This document shows positions 56,243 to 64,000 of a stretch of 64,000 bases of DNA, one piece after another. This DNA is from an uncultured Schlesneria sp. GTDB taxonomy: Bacteria > Planctomycetota > Planctomycetia > Planctomycetales > Planctomycetaceae. The stretch spans positions 28,310 to 92,309 of the forward strand of contig CAIULL010000128.1 in NCBI GenBank assembly GCA_903899985.1, read 5' to 3'. How positions within the stretch are numbered: the first letter of the stretch is position 1; each line of letters opens with the position of its first letter. The notes below the pieces were generated by a model. The model ran no database searches and was not told the origin of the DNA. It saw only the letters and a list, made by a program, of their open reading frames with translations. Made by a program: the position numbers and the translations under genes.

Positions 56243-56911
56243 TCATTTTCCTGTTTTCTTTGAAGGGGGCTTTGATTTTGAAGACTCATTGAGCCACTCG
56301 TCGAGCTCAGCCGGGTTTTTCAGTTGCTGTTGTAACTTTTCAATCTGGTCATCCCAATCGCTTTTTGGGTCGTTTGAAAGAGCGAGAAGTTCTTGCTGAA
56401 TCGTTTCAGAACTGACTCCACCAAATTCCTCCATCCAGAATTTCAGATCGCGATTGGGATCGGCGGCAGGTGATGCCGAATTCCGGGAAGGACCGATTTG
56501 GCGATTAGGTGATTCAAGCTGTTTCAGGAATACATCGCTGTCGATTCCGATTCCTCGGCGCTTTCGAATCGCATTTTGAATCCGGTGGTCACTTGAAACG
56601 ACGGTTAATCGACGTGGTGCAGAATTCTGACAGATCAGCTTTTCGATCAGTTCGTCCGCTTCATGCCCCGGTTCAGCGAAAAGGACATGGATCCCTTCAT
56701 GGATGAAACGGCCTGGTAAGTTGGCAGGAGCGTCAATCGCATCGAAAACGACGGTACACCGCTTCCGTTCTTCAATCGTCAATCTTCGCACGAGCTTGAC
56801 CAGTAATTCATGACGCAATCTTGCAAGATCACCGGGTCCGTATGTTGCTCGAGCCAATCCCGCTTCATGCATCAGGTTGTAACCGTCAATGATCAGGAAC
56901 GGCGAGGACAT
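56243..56911 (-). CDS. NYN-domain (YacP-like) RNA-binding/ribonuclease protein
   Basis: From the ATG at 56911 the 222-residue product starts SPFLIIDGYNLMHEAGLA and has CTVVFDAIDAP, EADELIEKLI and LTVVSSDHRIQNAIRKR, the acidic-residue pattern of the NYN (PIN-like) YacP family, whose Bacillus member Rae1 cleaves ribosome-associated mRNA. After the domain comes a linker and a helical tail (LQQQLKNPAELDEWLNESSK) of unknown role. The frame continues to 57082, but those residues have no conserved features. Confidence 0.88.
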   Translation of the reverse strand: MSSPFLIIDGYNLMHEAGLARATYGPGDLARLRHELLVKLVRRLTIEERKRCTVVFDAIDAPANLPGRFIHEGIHVLFAEPGHEADELIEKLICQNSAPRRLTVVSSDHRIQNAIRKRRGIGIDSDVFLKQLESPNRQIGPSRNSASPAADPNRDLKFWMEEFGGVSSETIQQELLALSNDPKSDWDDQIEKLQQQLKNPAELDEWLNESSKSKPPSKKTGK

Positions 56912-57116
56912 GAGTGGCACTTTACGTTTGTTTATCATTGAATATTGGTAACAGGATTTGCCACCCTCGCGTCCACGATGGCAAGAAATGTCCGTGACTC
57001 GATACACTATACGGAAAGACGGTGCGTCTGTCTCGATCCGGCCGTGCCATGATCGAATCCTCGTCGTATTTGATAGCCTCAATTAACTCTCTGCAGTGAA
57101 CATCGGAAATTCTCGT

Positions 57117-58604
57117 ATGTCGCGTCAGAATGTCGCCATCATCGCCGTAATTGCGCTGATTGCCGCGACATCGTCGGCGCGCGGTGACGTCAAACTGCCA
57201 TCACTGATCGACGACCACATGGTCTTGCAAATGGGACGAGAGATCCCCTTTTGGGGTTGGGCTGAACCGAGTGAAGAAATCTCGGTAACAATTACCTCAA
57301 AAGAAAAGGACGCCGCAGAGAATCAAAAACCAGAGACCGCTTCGACCGTAACTGCCGCTGATGGACGATGGCTTGTAAAGCTACCCGCTCGAAACAAGCC
57401 TGGGTCGGTCGACGTCACAATTACTGGCAAGAATACATTGATATTGACGGATGTTCTCGTGGGAGATGTCTGGCTTTGTTCAGGTCAGTCGAACATGGAA
57501 TGGCCGGTCAGTGCCTCGCTCAATCACCAGGAAGAAGTCGCTGCGGCAAAGTTCCCTTCAATCCGTTTTTTTAAGGTCGAACGAAGTACAGCGAGGACGC
57601 CACAAGATGATAACGACGGACAATGGGTCGAATGTTCTCCGGAAACGATCGGAGGGATGAGTGCCGTCGCCTATTTTTTTGGTCGAGAATTGCATCAACG
57701 ACTGAAACGCCCAATCGGACTCGTGCAGGCCGCACATGGCGGTGCAATCTGCGAAGCCTGGACGAGCCAATCAGCACTGAAGCAGGACGAGGATTTTGCG
57801 AAGATTCTTGAACGAGCCGAGCGAGCGAGTAGCGACCCTAATCAGGCCAACAACCCGAACCGAGCTTCGGTCCTGTTCAATGGAATGATTTCGCCAATTC
57901 AAATGTTTTCGATCAAAGGAGCAATCTGGTACCAGGGGGAATCAAACGTCATGCGGGCTTACCAGTATCGCAAGCTGTTTCCTCTGCTGATCACAGATTG
58001 GCGGCGAGGCTGGGGCCAAGGGGATTTTCCATTCCTATTTGTCCAGTTAGCCAATTATGTTTCCGACAAATCTAAGCCAGACCATCCTAAGGAACCCGAG
58101 GAGAGTGCCTGGGCTGAATTGCGGGAAGCACAATCAAAAGCGCTTTCATTACCGCGGACCGGTATGGTTGTCACGATTGATCTAGGAGAAGCGCGCGACA
58201 TTCACCCCAAGAACAAGCAAGACGTCGGTCATCGTCTGGCACTGTCAGCCCTTAAAGTTGCTTATGGGCAAAATGTTGTCGCCAGCGGGCCTGAATTCAA
58301 ATCGATGAAAGTTACTGGATCTCAGGTCGAAATCGAATTTCAGAATGCGAGCGAAGGTCTCGTGTCACACGGCGAAGAGCTTAGAGGATTTGCCGTGGCT
58401 GGCAACGATAAAAAATTTGTGTGGGCCCAGGCACGGATTGACGGAAATAGAATTGTCGTTTCGTCAGCGGAAGTGACTTTACCCGTGGCCATTCGCTATT
58501 CCTGGGGTGATAACCCCGAAGGGAATCTCTTCAATCGGGCGGGATTGCCGGCGTCACCGTTCCGAACGGACAATTGGACCGGTATTACCACCGAGAATCG
58601 ATAG
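57117..58604 (+). CDS. Sialate O-acetylesterase-like SGNH hydrolase
   Basis: The 495-residue exported protein has a signal peptide (VAIIAVIALIAATSSARG) and a two-part sialate O-acetylesterase domain. It contains an N-terminal jelly-roll (DDHMVLQMGREIPFWGWA), the catalytic serine Ser125 in CSGQSNMEW, IWYQGESN, and the Asp361-His363 pair in DIHPKNK. It probably removes acetyl groups from acidic sugars or plant or algal polysaccharides outside the cytoplasm. The ATG at 57117 follows GGAAA; a GTG at 57096 is also in frame. The citrate synthase gene starts 13 bases after its stop. Confidence 0.94.
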   Translation: MSRQNVAIIAVIALIAATSSARGDVKLPSLIDDHMVLQMGREIPFWGWAEPSEEISVTITSKEKDAAENQKPETASTVTAADGRWLVKLPARNKPGSVDVTITGKNTLILTDVLVGDVWLCSGQSNMEWPVSASLNHQEEVAAAKFPSIRFFKVERSTARTPQDDNDGQWVECSPETIGGMSAVAYFFGRELHQRLKRPIGLVQAAHGGAICEAWTSQSALKQDEDFAKILERAERASSDPNQANNPNRASVLFNGMISPIQMFSIKGAIWYQGESNVMRAYQYRKLFPLLITDWRRGWGQGDFPFLFVQLANYVSDKSKPDHPKEPEESAWAELREAQSKALSLPRTGMVVTIDLGEARDIHPKNKQDVGHRLALSALKVAYGQNVVASGPEFKSMKVTGSQVEIEFQNASEGLVSHGEELRGFAVAGNDKKFVWAQARIDGNRIVVSSAEVTLPVAIRYSWGDNPEGNLFNRAGLPASPFRTDNWTGITTENR

Positions 58605-58617
58605 AAACGGATTGCGA

Positions 58618-59742
58618 ATGATTCCTGATGAATTTCCGAGACATCTCACGGAAAAGCTTGTAGATGGTGTGTCTGCGATCTCATCGCTTGATGACGGACT
58701 CTTCTATCGGGGTTATCCGATCTTAGAGTTAGTTGAACAATCCAGCTTTCTTGAAACAGCTTTTCTTGTCGTCAAGGGAGAACTTCCTTCCCAGGAGCAA
58801 CTTGCAGATATGCAAGCGATGCTGAGCGAGTCGGCAGTTGTTGAAAGTGACATCGAAGCTTGGATTGAGCGACTTCCACTGAATGTTCCGGCGATTGACG
58901 TGTTGCGCACTGGAATCAGTTTACTCGGTCTATCCGACGCCTACGAAGAGGAACTTTCCGCAAACGACGTTTGGGAAACGCTACAGCATCTGCTGGCACA
59001 ATTACCACTTTTGCTCGCAACTCGACACCGTATTGCACATGGTATGGAACCGGTCGTGCACCGCGAGGACTTGAGTTATGCTGGGAACCTGCTTTGGGGC
59101 CTTACAAACATTGAACCCACGCCGTTGGCGGAACAGGCATTGGATACGTTTCTGATGCTCAGTTCTGAACATGAATTAACGCCGTCGACGTACGTGGCTC
59201 GCGTGGTGGCATCAACGCGTTCCGACTTTCTTTCCGCCGTCATTGCGGGAATTTGCGCTGTCAAAGGTGTCTGGCATGGTGGACCTGGTAGACAGGCAAT
59301 TGATATTTTAGACGCGGTGGAATCACCTGAGGCCGCTCCTTCAATCGTTCGTGCCGTTTTGAAGCAGTACGAAAGAATGCCAGGTTTTTGGCATCGAGTT
59401 TATCAAACCAGCGATCCCAGGTCAGAAATATTGAGACCCCTTTGCCGAAAAGTTGCCGCCGAGGTTGGGAAATTGTCGATGGAAGAGGTTGCATCGGCAA
59501 TCGAATCGGCGGTCTGGGATGAACAACAGATCTTGCCAAGTTTTGACTGGCCTGCCGCTCGAATGCTGCATTATCTTGGAATGGATGCGGATCTGTTTGT
59601 TCCGTTATTTGTTGTAGGTCGCACCGTCGGATGGGCTGCTCACTTTATCGAACAGCAGCAAACTCCTCAGCCGATCCGTCCTCGAGCCAGTTATGTCGGT
59701 CATGCCGAACGGGCTTTTGTACCGCTTTCAGAACGAGGCTGA
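58618..59742 (+). CDS. Citrate synthase family protein, divergent
   Basis: The 374-residue protein is clearly of the citrate/2-methylcitrate synthase fold: YRGYPILELVEQSSFLE near the start, SSEHELTPSTYVARVVAST with catalytic His185, GVWHGGPGRQAIDIL, GFWHRVYQTSDPR with His259, and LPSFDWPAARMLHYLG with Asp310. The catalytic triad positions are kept, but surrounding residues differ from the usual GPLHGGAN and GFGHRVY. It may be a true citrate synthase or use another acyl-CoA. A frame reaching back to 58507 overlaps the esterase gene and is rejected. Confidence 0.9.
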   Translation: MIPDEFPRHLTEKLVDGVSAISSLDDGLFYRGYPILELVEQSSFLETAFLVVKGELPSQEQLADMQAMLSESAVVESDIEAWIERLPLNVPAIDVLRTGISLLGLSDAYEEELSANDVWETLQHLLAQLPLLLATRHRIAHGMEPVVHREDLSYAGNLLWGLTNIEPTPLAEQALDTFLMLSSEHELTPSTYVARVVASTRSDFLSAVIAGICAVKGVWHGGPGRQAIDILDAVESPEAAPSIVRAVLKQYERMPGFWHRVYQTSDPRSEILRPLCRKVAAEVGKLSMEEVASAIESAVWDEQQILPSFDWPAARMLHYLGMDADLFVPLFVVGRTVGWAAHFIEQQQTPQPIRPRASYVGHAERAFVPLSERG

Positions 59743-59782
59743 TCGAACGAAAATCGTTTAAAGATTCAGAAAGAAATTTGTC

Positions 59783-61180
59783 GTGAATAGTCCTGAACCG
59801 CATGCGTTCCAGCGCTGTATTGCCCCCCTTTGTCGCTCGACTTTCGACGTGATGGATATTCTCACGTCATGCCCTGACTGCGGTAGCCTGCTTGATATCG
59901 AGTATGAGTGGGATAAGCTGCCGGTTCCCAGTTCCATGCGCGAGTTCGAATCACGATGGTCCAATCGACGTGATCCGCTGGACTTCAGTGGCGTCTGGCG
60001 GTTTCGCAATCTGCTCCCATTTGCTGCAGACAAGGACATTGTCACTATCGGTGAAGGACAAACGATCCTGCAGCAAAGCCCGGTGGTTGGAAAATACGTG
60101 GGAATGAACGCCGGGGGACTGTTTCTACAATATGAGGGCCTGAATCCTTCAGGCAGTTTCAAAGATAATGGAATGACAGCCGCGTCGACTCATGCCCGTA
60201 TGGTCGGTGCAAAGGTGGCCGCGTGCGCTTCGACTGGTAACACCAGTGCCTCGCTGGCGATCTATGCCAGCACAGCACAACTATTTCGCGTCGTTGTCTT
60301 TGTCGGAAGCGGCAAGATTGCTTACGGCAAGTTATCACAAGCTCTCGACTATCATGCAAAAACACTGCAGGTATTGGGTGATTTCGATGATGCTCTCGAA
60401 CGAGTTCGCGAAGTCGCAGGTGAGCGAGGTATCTACCTTTGTAACAGCGTGAATCCATTTCGGCTTGAAGGTCAAAAGACCATCATGTACAGGGTTCTCG
60501 AAAGCCTGAACTGGCAAGTCCCGGACTGGATCGTTGTTCCCGGTGGTAACCTCGGCAATTCATCGGCTTTTGGGAAAGCATTTACGGAACTCAAAGCACT
60601 GGGGTTAATTGATCGCATTCCTCGCCTGGCCGTCATTAATGCCGCAGGAGCGAATACGCTCTATCAGCTTTACGAGCAGCAGGGCGTCCGCTGGGATGGT
60701 GGAATGTCAGGCGATTCAGTCGTGGAAACATTCTTTTCAGAAATGGATAGTGAAAATCGAAAGGCCTCAACCCTGGCGAGTGCTATTGAGATCAATCGCC
60801 CGGTGAATCTGAAGAAGTGCTTGCGCGCACTGGATGCCTGCGATGGGGTTGTGAGGCAAGTGACCGATCAGGAAATTCTCGATGCAAAAGCCCAAGTCGG
60901 AGCAGGAGGTTTCGGCTGCGAACCCGCCAGTGCGGCGAGCGTTGCTGGTGCAAAGCGACTGCGGGCTGAAGGAGTGATTGCTCCAAGTGACAGGGTCGTT
61001 TGCATTTTAACTGGACATCAGCTGAAAGACCCCGATGCGACTGTCGCTTATCATTCGGGTAACACAGCATTGTTTGAAGAAAAGCTGGGCATGCGAGGGG
61101 TCAAAACGGCCGAATTTGCCAACAGTCCAGTTGTTGTTGAGAACAACCTTCAAAAGATCATCGAGGTACTCGAACGATAG
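59783..61180 (+). CDS. thrC: Threonine synthase
   Basis: ThrC converts O-phosphohomoserine to threonine with pyridoxal phosphate. PLP-binding Lys127 lies in [10 protein letters not shown], followed by [13 protein letters not shown] and [16 protein letters not shown], typical of fold type II enzymes. An N-terminal four-cysteine knuckle (Cys12, Cys17, Cys30, Cys33) precedes the catalytic domain and occurs in many ThrC proteins. The 465-residue length is normal. The GTG start at 59783 lies 40 bases after the citrate synthase stop on the same strand, so co-transcription is likely. Confidence 0.95.
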   Translation: MNSPEPHAFQRCIAPLCRSTFDVMDILTSCPDCGSLLDIEYEWDKLPVPSSMREFESRWSNRRDPLDFSGVWRFRNLLPFAADKDIVTIGEGQTILQQSPVVGKYVGMNAGGLFLQYEGLNPSGSFKDNGMTAASTHARMVGAKVAACASTGNTSASLAIYASTAQLFRVVVFVGSGKIAYGKLSQALDYHAKTLQVLGDFDDALERVREVAGERGIYLCNSVNPFRLEGQKTIMYRVLESLNWQVPDWIVVPGGNLGNSSAFGKAFTELKALGLIDRIPRLAVINAAGANTLYQLYEQQGVRWDGGMSGDSVVETFFSEMDSENRKASTLASAIEINRPVNLKKCLRALDACDGVVRQVTDQEILDAKAQVGAGGFGCEPASAASVAGAKRLRAEGVIAPSDRVVCILTGHQLKDPDATVAYHSGNTALFEEKLGMRGVKTAEFANSPVVVENNLQKIIEVLER

Positions 61181-61202
61181 ACCGACTGAAGTCAATCCTC
61201 GG

Positions 61203-62204
61203 TCACGGCTCCGACGAAGATGTTTTTAGTGATTGCGCGTTGTCGCTCCACAAGAGACCAAGTGTGCCGAGAGCATAGAACGTGTATTCAACATCCGTAG
61301 ACTGGTCCCAGGCCGCTGCCCGAAAGCCTCCTTCGGGATGCTCAAGTGCTAGGATAAATCGTTCCACGCGACGAGGATCGATTACGTCTCTAGCTTCGAG
61401 ATCAAGGCATGTCAGATATCCGGTGAACGTTGAAAGAGAATCAGCAAAAGGAATTCGAGAGTTGGCCTGAAAACCACCCTCGTCACTCATGACATCAGTG
61501 AGGTACTCAAGAACGTCGTCCCTCAGATTCTGGCCAACCGAAGAATGCAGCATCAAGACTCCAACCGCAGCGGCAGTTGGATTTGTGCCGCTTCGTTTCA
61601 TCGGGGCGATTTCGACAAAACCGCCGTCGTCGCGTTGTCGGGCTTTGATAAAGCTGACTAAATCCTCTTTTGCAGGCAAATTCTGGCCAATGAGTTCGTA
61701 GCATAGTGCGACCAGGAATGAGTGATAAGTACTACCTAGGGCCCCTTCATGTGTCTTGGCATATCCGCCATCGGCAGAACGGAAGCCCTCAAGTCGCGTT
61801 GCCAGCTGCTCGGGCCAATTCAAGTCAGCTTGAGCCAGGAGATTGATCCCCGAAACCCCTTGGACCATGAGTGCCGAATAAAGCCAACTGACGACGTCGA
61901 TCACGGTTGCCTGATGTTGTCGTGCCGTATCAAGAAACTGGGAAACTCGTCGTGCGTCGTCGGCGGTAAACGATTTCAGAGCGGACAATGCACGTATGGC
62001 GAACGCCGTGTAATAAAGATCAGACTCACGTCCCTCAGGTTCCTCATTCGCATATTCAACGGGAAGTCCCCGTCCGCCAAATCCACCGTCGTAATTCTGT
62101 TGTGTAAGAATAAACTGACGGTGACGCTCGCGTCGGACACTGTCCCAACGCGACAGCCCTCGTGAGACACGATCATCCAGGCGAAATAAGTACGGATGGG
62201 CCAT
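61203..62204 (-). CDS. Prenyltransferase/squalene-oxidase repeat protein
   Basis: The 333-residue protein is made of alpha-alpha barrel repeats with glycine-rich turns: QQNYDGGFGGRG, RSADGGYAKTHEGALGSTY, RQRDDGGFVEIAP, MSDEGGFQANSR and EHPEGGFRAAAW. This matches protein prenyltransferase beta subunits and terpene cyclases. A zinc-site-like WDQSTDVEYTFYAL segment is near the end. No DxDD protonation motif of squalene-hopene cyclases was seen. The start ATG is seven bases after the stop of the DUF116-polyprenyl synthase gene, so the two are almost certainly co-translated and probably act on the same isoprenoid. Confidence 0.85.
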   Translation of the reverse strand: MAHPYLFRLDDRVSRGLSRWDSVRRERHRQFILTQQNYDGGFGGRGLPVEYANEEPEGRESDLYYTAFAIRALSALKSFTADDARRVSQFLDTARQHQATVIDVVSWLYSALMVQGVSGINLLAQADLNWPEQLATRLEGFRSADGGYAKTHEGALGSTYHSFLVALCYELIGQNLPAKEDLVSFIKARQRDDGGFVEIAPMKRSGTNPTAAAVGVLMLHSSVGQNLRDDVLEYLTDVMSDEGGFQANSRIPFADSLSTFTGYLTCLDLEARDVIDPRRVERFILALEHPEGGFRAAAWDQSTDVEYTFYALGTLGLLWSDNAQSLKTSSSEP

Positions 62205-62211
62205 GCGTCGC

Positions 62212-64000
62212 TCACGTCGCACCGACGGTTTTGCCGACGATAGGGAGCAAACCCGTCAGAGGAACAAGTTTGACTTGTGGAACGGGCACAGCGGAATCCG
62301 ACAGAACCGTGTCGATCAGGAAGTAGAGCAACTGACGCAATGGGTCTGGCTGAACCTCGTCTGCCAGTGCCTCTGCCCGGCTGCGACATTTTTCGACGAG
62401 CGCCTGTGCTCGTTCAAATATGCCAAGTTTCTGATAGAAGAATTTCATTCGTTCTGAACGCACGATGGCGGATGACGGCTCGAGAATCGCCTTCTCAAGT
62501 TCTTCTCGCACAGTCCCCTGAGCGGCTTCGAGGGCGAGTGCCAGCAACAAGGTTGGCTTTGCGAGTTCAGCATCTCGTCCCGCGACGATCTTGTTTGGTG
62601 CCTGCTCTTCCCAGTCTTGAAGATCGTTAAGAATCTGAAAGCCAACCCCGATATGTCGGCAAAATGCCTGAACCATCGCGTCGTACGATTCCATGGGACC
62701 CGCCAGTCGAAGACCTGCATAGAGTGCCGCATCAAACGCAGGCGATGTCTTTAAGGCGTAAAGCTTCATGGCATCGAGTGCGGTCAGCTTCAGGATATCC
62801 TTGCCGGTCCAACGCAATTCGGCACCTTGACCTTCGCAAAGTTTGAGATGTGCATTGGCCAAACGGTCAAGAATGTCGCTTGCAACCTCGGCTCCAATCT
62901 GACGTCGGCTTTGACTGACTAAGCGATAACCTAAACCAATCAGATAGTCACCGACATTGATCGCGGTTCCAACGCCGTATTGACGATGAAGAGTTTCTTG
63001 ACCATAGCGGTACGGGTCGTTGTCCTGGATGTCATCATGAACCAGGGATGCTTTGTGAAAAGCTTCAATCGCCAGTGCGGTGCGTCTGACCTCAACCGAA
63101 AACTTTGGCAAATCATCTCCTGGTGACGCCTGAAGTCCCCCGGCTCCGGTCAGGGCGTCGTAGGCGGCCAGCGTAATGAATGGCCTGAGGCGTTTGCCTC
63201 CTTGCACGAGCCATCGCCGAGCAATGGATTCAGTTTCGCCAAGTAACGCATCTCCCGTACTGGTCCCTTGCCGAACCTGTGGCAAGACCTCGTCGAACTG
63301 CTCCTCGAACATCTGGTTCGATGCTCGCATCATCGGGACGTAACCGGATGTTCGCGATTCTTCTAAAGGTTCGTATTTATCGAGGCAATGCCAAACCCAT
63401 GATTCGTCAAGTTTCGTGTTCTTGCAGTCACCCGAATGGAGCGGCACTGCGTATGACGGAACACCGGCAAGCAGGACTTTGTCGATCGCCTTTTCAAGTA
63501 CGTTCAGACAGGCAACACCAAGGATTCCGTCCACGTGTCCTGAAACGATGATCTTGAGGACAATTGGGGACCCCTCAGCGACGAGCACTTTGTACCCAAG
63601 TTGCTCGGCGCGGACTTTATAGTCTGCAATCGAACAGGCACCACATTTTTCGCAATCAAGGCCGAACTCGTCGTAATCTGCAGGACAACCTTCAGCATGT
63701 TTCAGGCAGTGTGGCAGCAGCAACAGTCGTCGTTCAAATGGAATCGCCAGAAATTGCTGTTTCCAGAATGCGTTGCCAATCAAGACCATCGTAAACCCAA
63801 GGAATCCTTCGGGTTGACCAATCTGTTCGAGCAATTTTCGAGAATGTGCTTCCAGGGCAGATTTATTGAACGGACGACTTTTATCGAGTTGTTTGGTGTA
63901 ACTCTCGGCCGCCAATCGAATGTGCTCTCTTAATTCGAGCGTCTCGGGTACGAGTTTCAAGTGTGACGTACTGCGATTGCGCCGAGGTTTATCCTCAACA
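62212..64000 (-). CDS. DUF116 domain-polyprenyl synthase fusion (5' end outside window)
   Basis: The frame is open from the stop at 62212 to the window edge; the TTG at 63960 is the only start seen and probably not the true one. Numbering from that TTG, residues 80-195 are a DUF116 domain with cysteines at 85, 92, 103, 106 and 109 ([10 protein letters not shown]), suggesting a metal or iron-sulfur site. Residues 245-530 are a trans-isoprenyl diphosphate synthase: GGKRLRP (254-260), the first aspartate-rich motif DDIQD (309-313), GDYLIG, and the second aspartate-rich motif as NDLQD (445-449) with Asn in place of its first Asp. It probably elongates isoprenyl diphosphates. The next gene downstream is a prenyltransferase-repeat protein. 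Confidence 0.9.
   Translation of the reverse strand, partial: VEDKPRRNRSTSHLKLVPETLELREHIRLAAESYTKQLDKSRPFNKSALEAHSRKLLEQIGQPEGFLGFTMVLIGNAFWKQQFLAIPFERRLLLLPHCLKHAEGCPADYDEFGLDCEKCGACSIADYKVRAEQLGYKVLVAEGSPIVLKIIVSGHVDGILGVACLNVLEKAIDKVLLAGVPSYAVPLHSGDCKNTKLDESWVWHCLDKYEPLEESRTSGYVPMMRASNQMFEEQFDEVLPQVRQGTSTGDALLGETESIARRWLVQGGKRLRPFITLAAYDALTGAGGLQASPGDDLPKFSVEVRRTALAIEAFHKASLVHDDIQDNDPYRYGQETLHRQYGVGTAINVGDYLIGLGYRLVSQSRRQIGAEVASDILDRLANAHLKLCEGQGAELRWTGKDILKLTALDAMKLYALKTSPAFDAALYAGLRLAGPMESYDAMVQAFCRHIGVGFQILNDLQDWEEQAPNKIVAGRDAELAKPTLLLALALEAAQGTVREELEKAILEPSSAIVRSERMKFFYQKLGIFERAQALVEKCRSRAEALADEVQPDPLRQLLYFLIDTVLSDSAVPVPQVKLVPLTGLLPIVGKTVGAT

Overview
The window reads as chromosome from a member of the Planctomycetota, most likely the order Planctomycetales. 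The evidence is the combination of two DUF1501 proteins, a very large PVC-type HEAT-repeat/cytochrome c protein, a Gfo/Idh/MocA oxidoreductase with a Tat signal, a DUF1571 protein, a DUF447 protein, a sialate O-acetylesterase, a beta-propeller/di-haem protein and many large secreted proteins. Base composition is moderate (a little over half G+C by eye). Genus cannot be fixed from the sequence alone. No tRNA, rRNA, CRISPR array, insertion sequence or prophage was seen.

Layout. 0-4 kb: the C-terminal end of a Cache-domain membrane protein (cut by the window edge), a conserved unknown and a SNF2-family helicase. 4-8.5 kb: a co-directional run with DUF1571 protein, PanC, Lgt and a shortened UvrC. 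8.5-16.2 kb: two convergent DUF1501 proteins, an Rpn-type nuclease, a Tat-exported Gfo/Idh/MocA oxidoreductase and an LCAT-like lipoprotein. 16.2-20 kb: a non-coding stretch with a large foldback element, then the 1082-residue PVC-type cytochrome protein, closed by a strong intrinsic terminator shared with the convergent carB (20-23.3 kb). 23.5-24.7 kb: DUF447 and DinB-like proteins.

24.9-30.3 kb holds the most unusual locus: a tightly coupled minus-strand operon of about seven genes. Its first gene encodes a soluble protein with barrel-sandwich-like and KOW-like segments; the rest are membrane proteins, one resembling DUF6754. No known machine matches it, and it is the best candidate here for an undescribed system.

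30.9-36 kb: a polytopic GT-C-like protein, an HdeD-like protein and a PpiD/SurA-like membrane-anchored protein with a long charged insert. 36.4-44.1 kb: topA, a propeller/di-haem cytochrome and an M16 zinc peptidase whose frame is broken near its C-terminus by one in-frame TAA. 44.3-54 kb: a GspG-like pseudopilin, miaB, a membrane protein plus winged-helix regulator pair, asparagine synthetase B next to a GT4 glycosyltransferase, an ECF sigma factor with a small zinc anti-sigma-like protein, and a membrane protein built of two tandem modules. 54-64 kb: a CocE/NonD hydrolase, a NYN-domain protein, a sialate O-acetylesterase, a divergent citrate synthase, threonine synthase, and a coupled pair of a prenyltransferase-repeat protein and a DUF116-polyprenyl synthase fusion that runs off the right edge.

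Two families of short dispersed hairpin repeats (a CCCCTGC[A/G]GGGG element and a GTAGCGGCGGC element) lie in intergenic gaps. All functional calls come from reading translations and motifs by eye; no database search was run.
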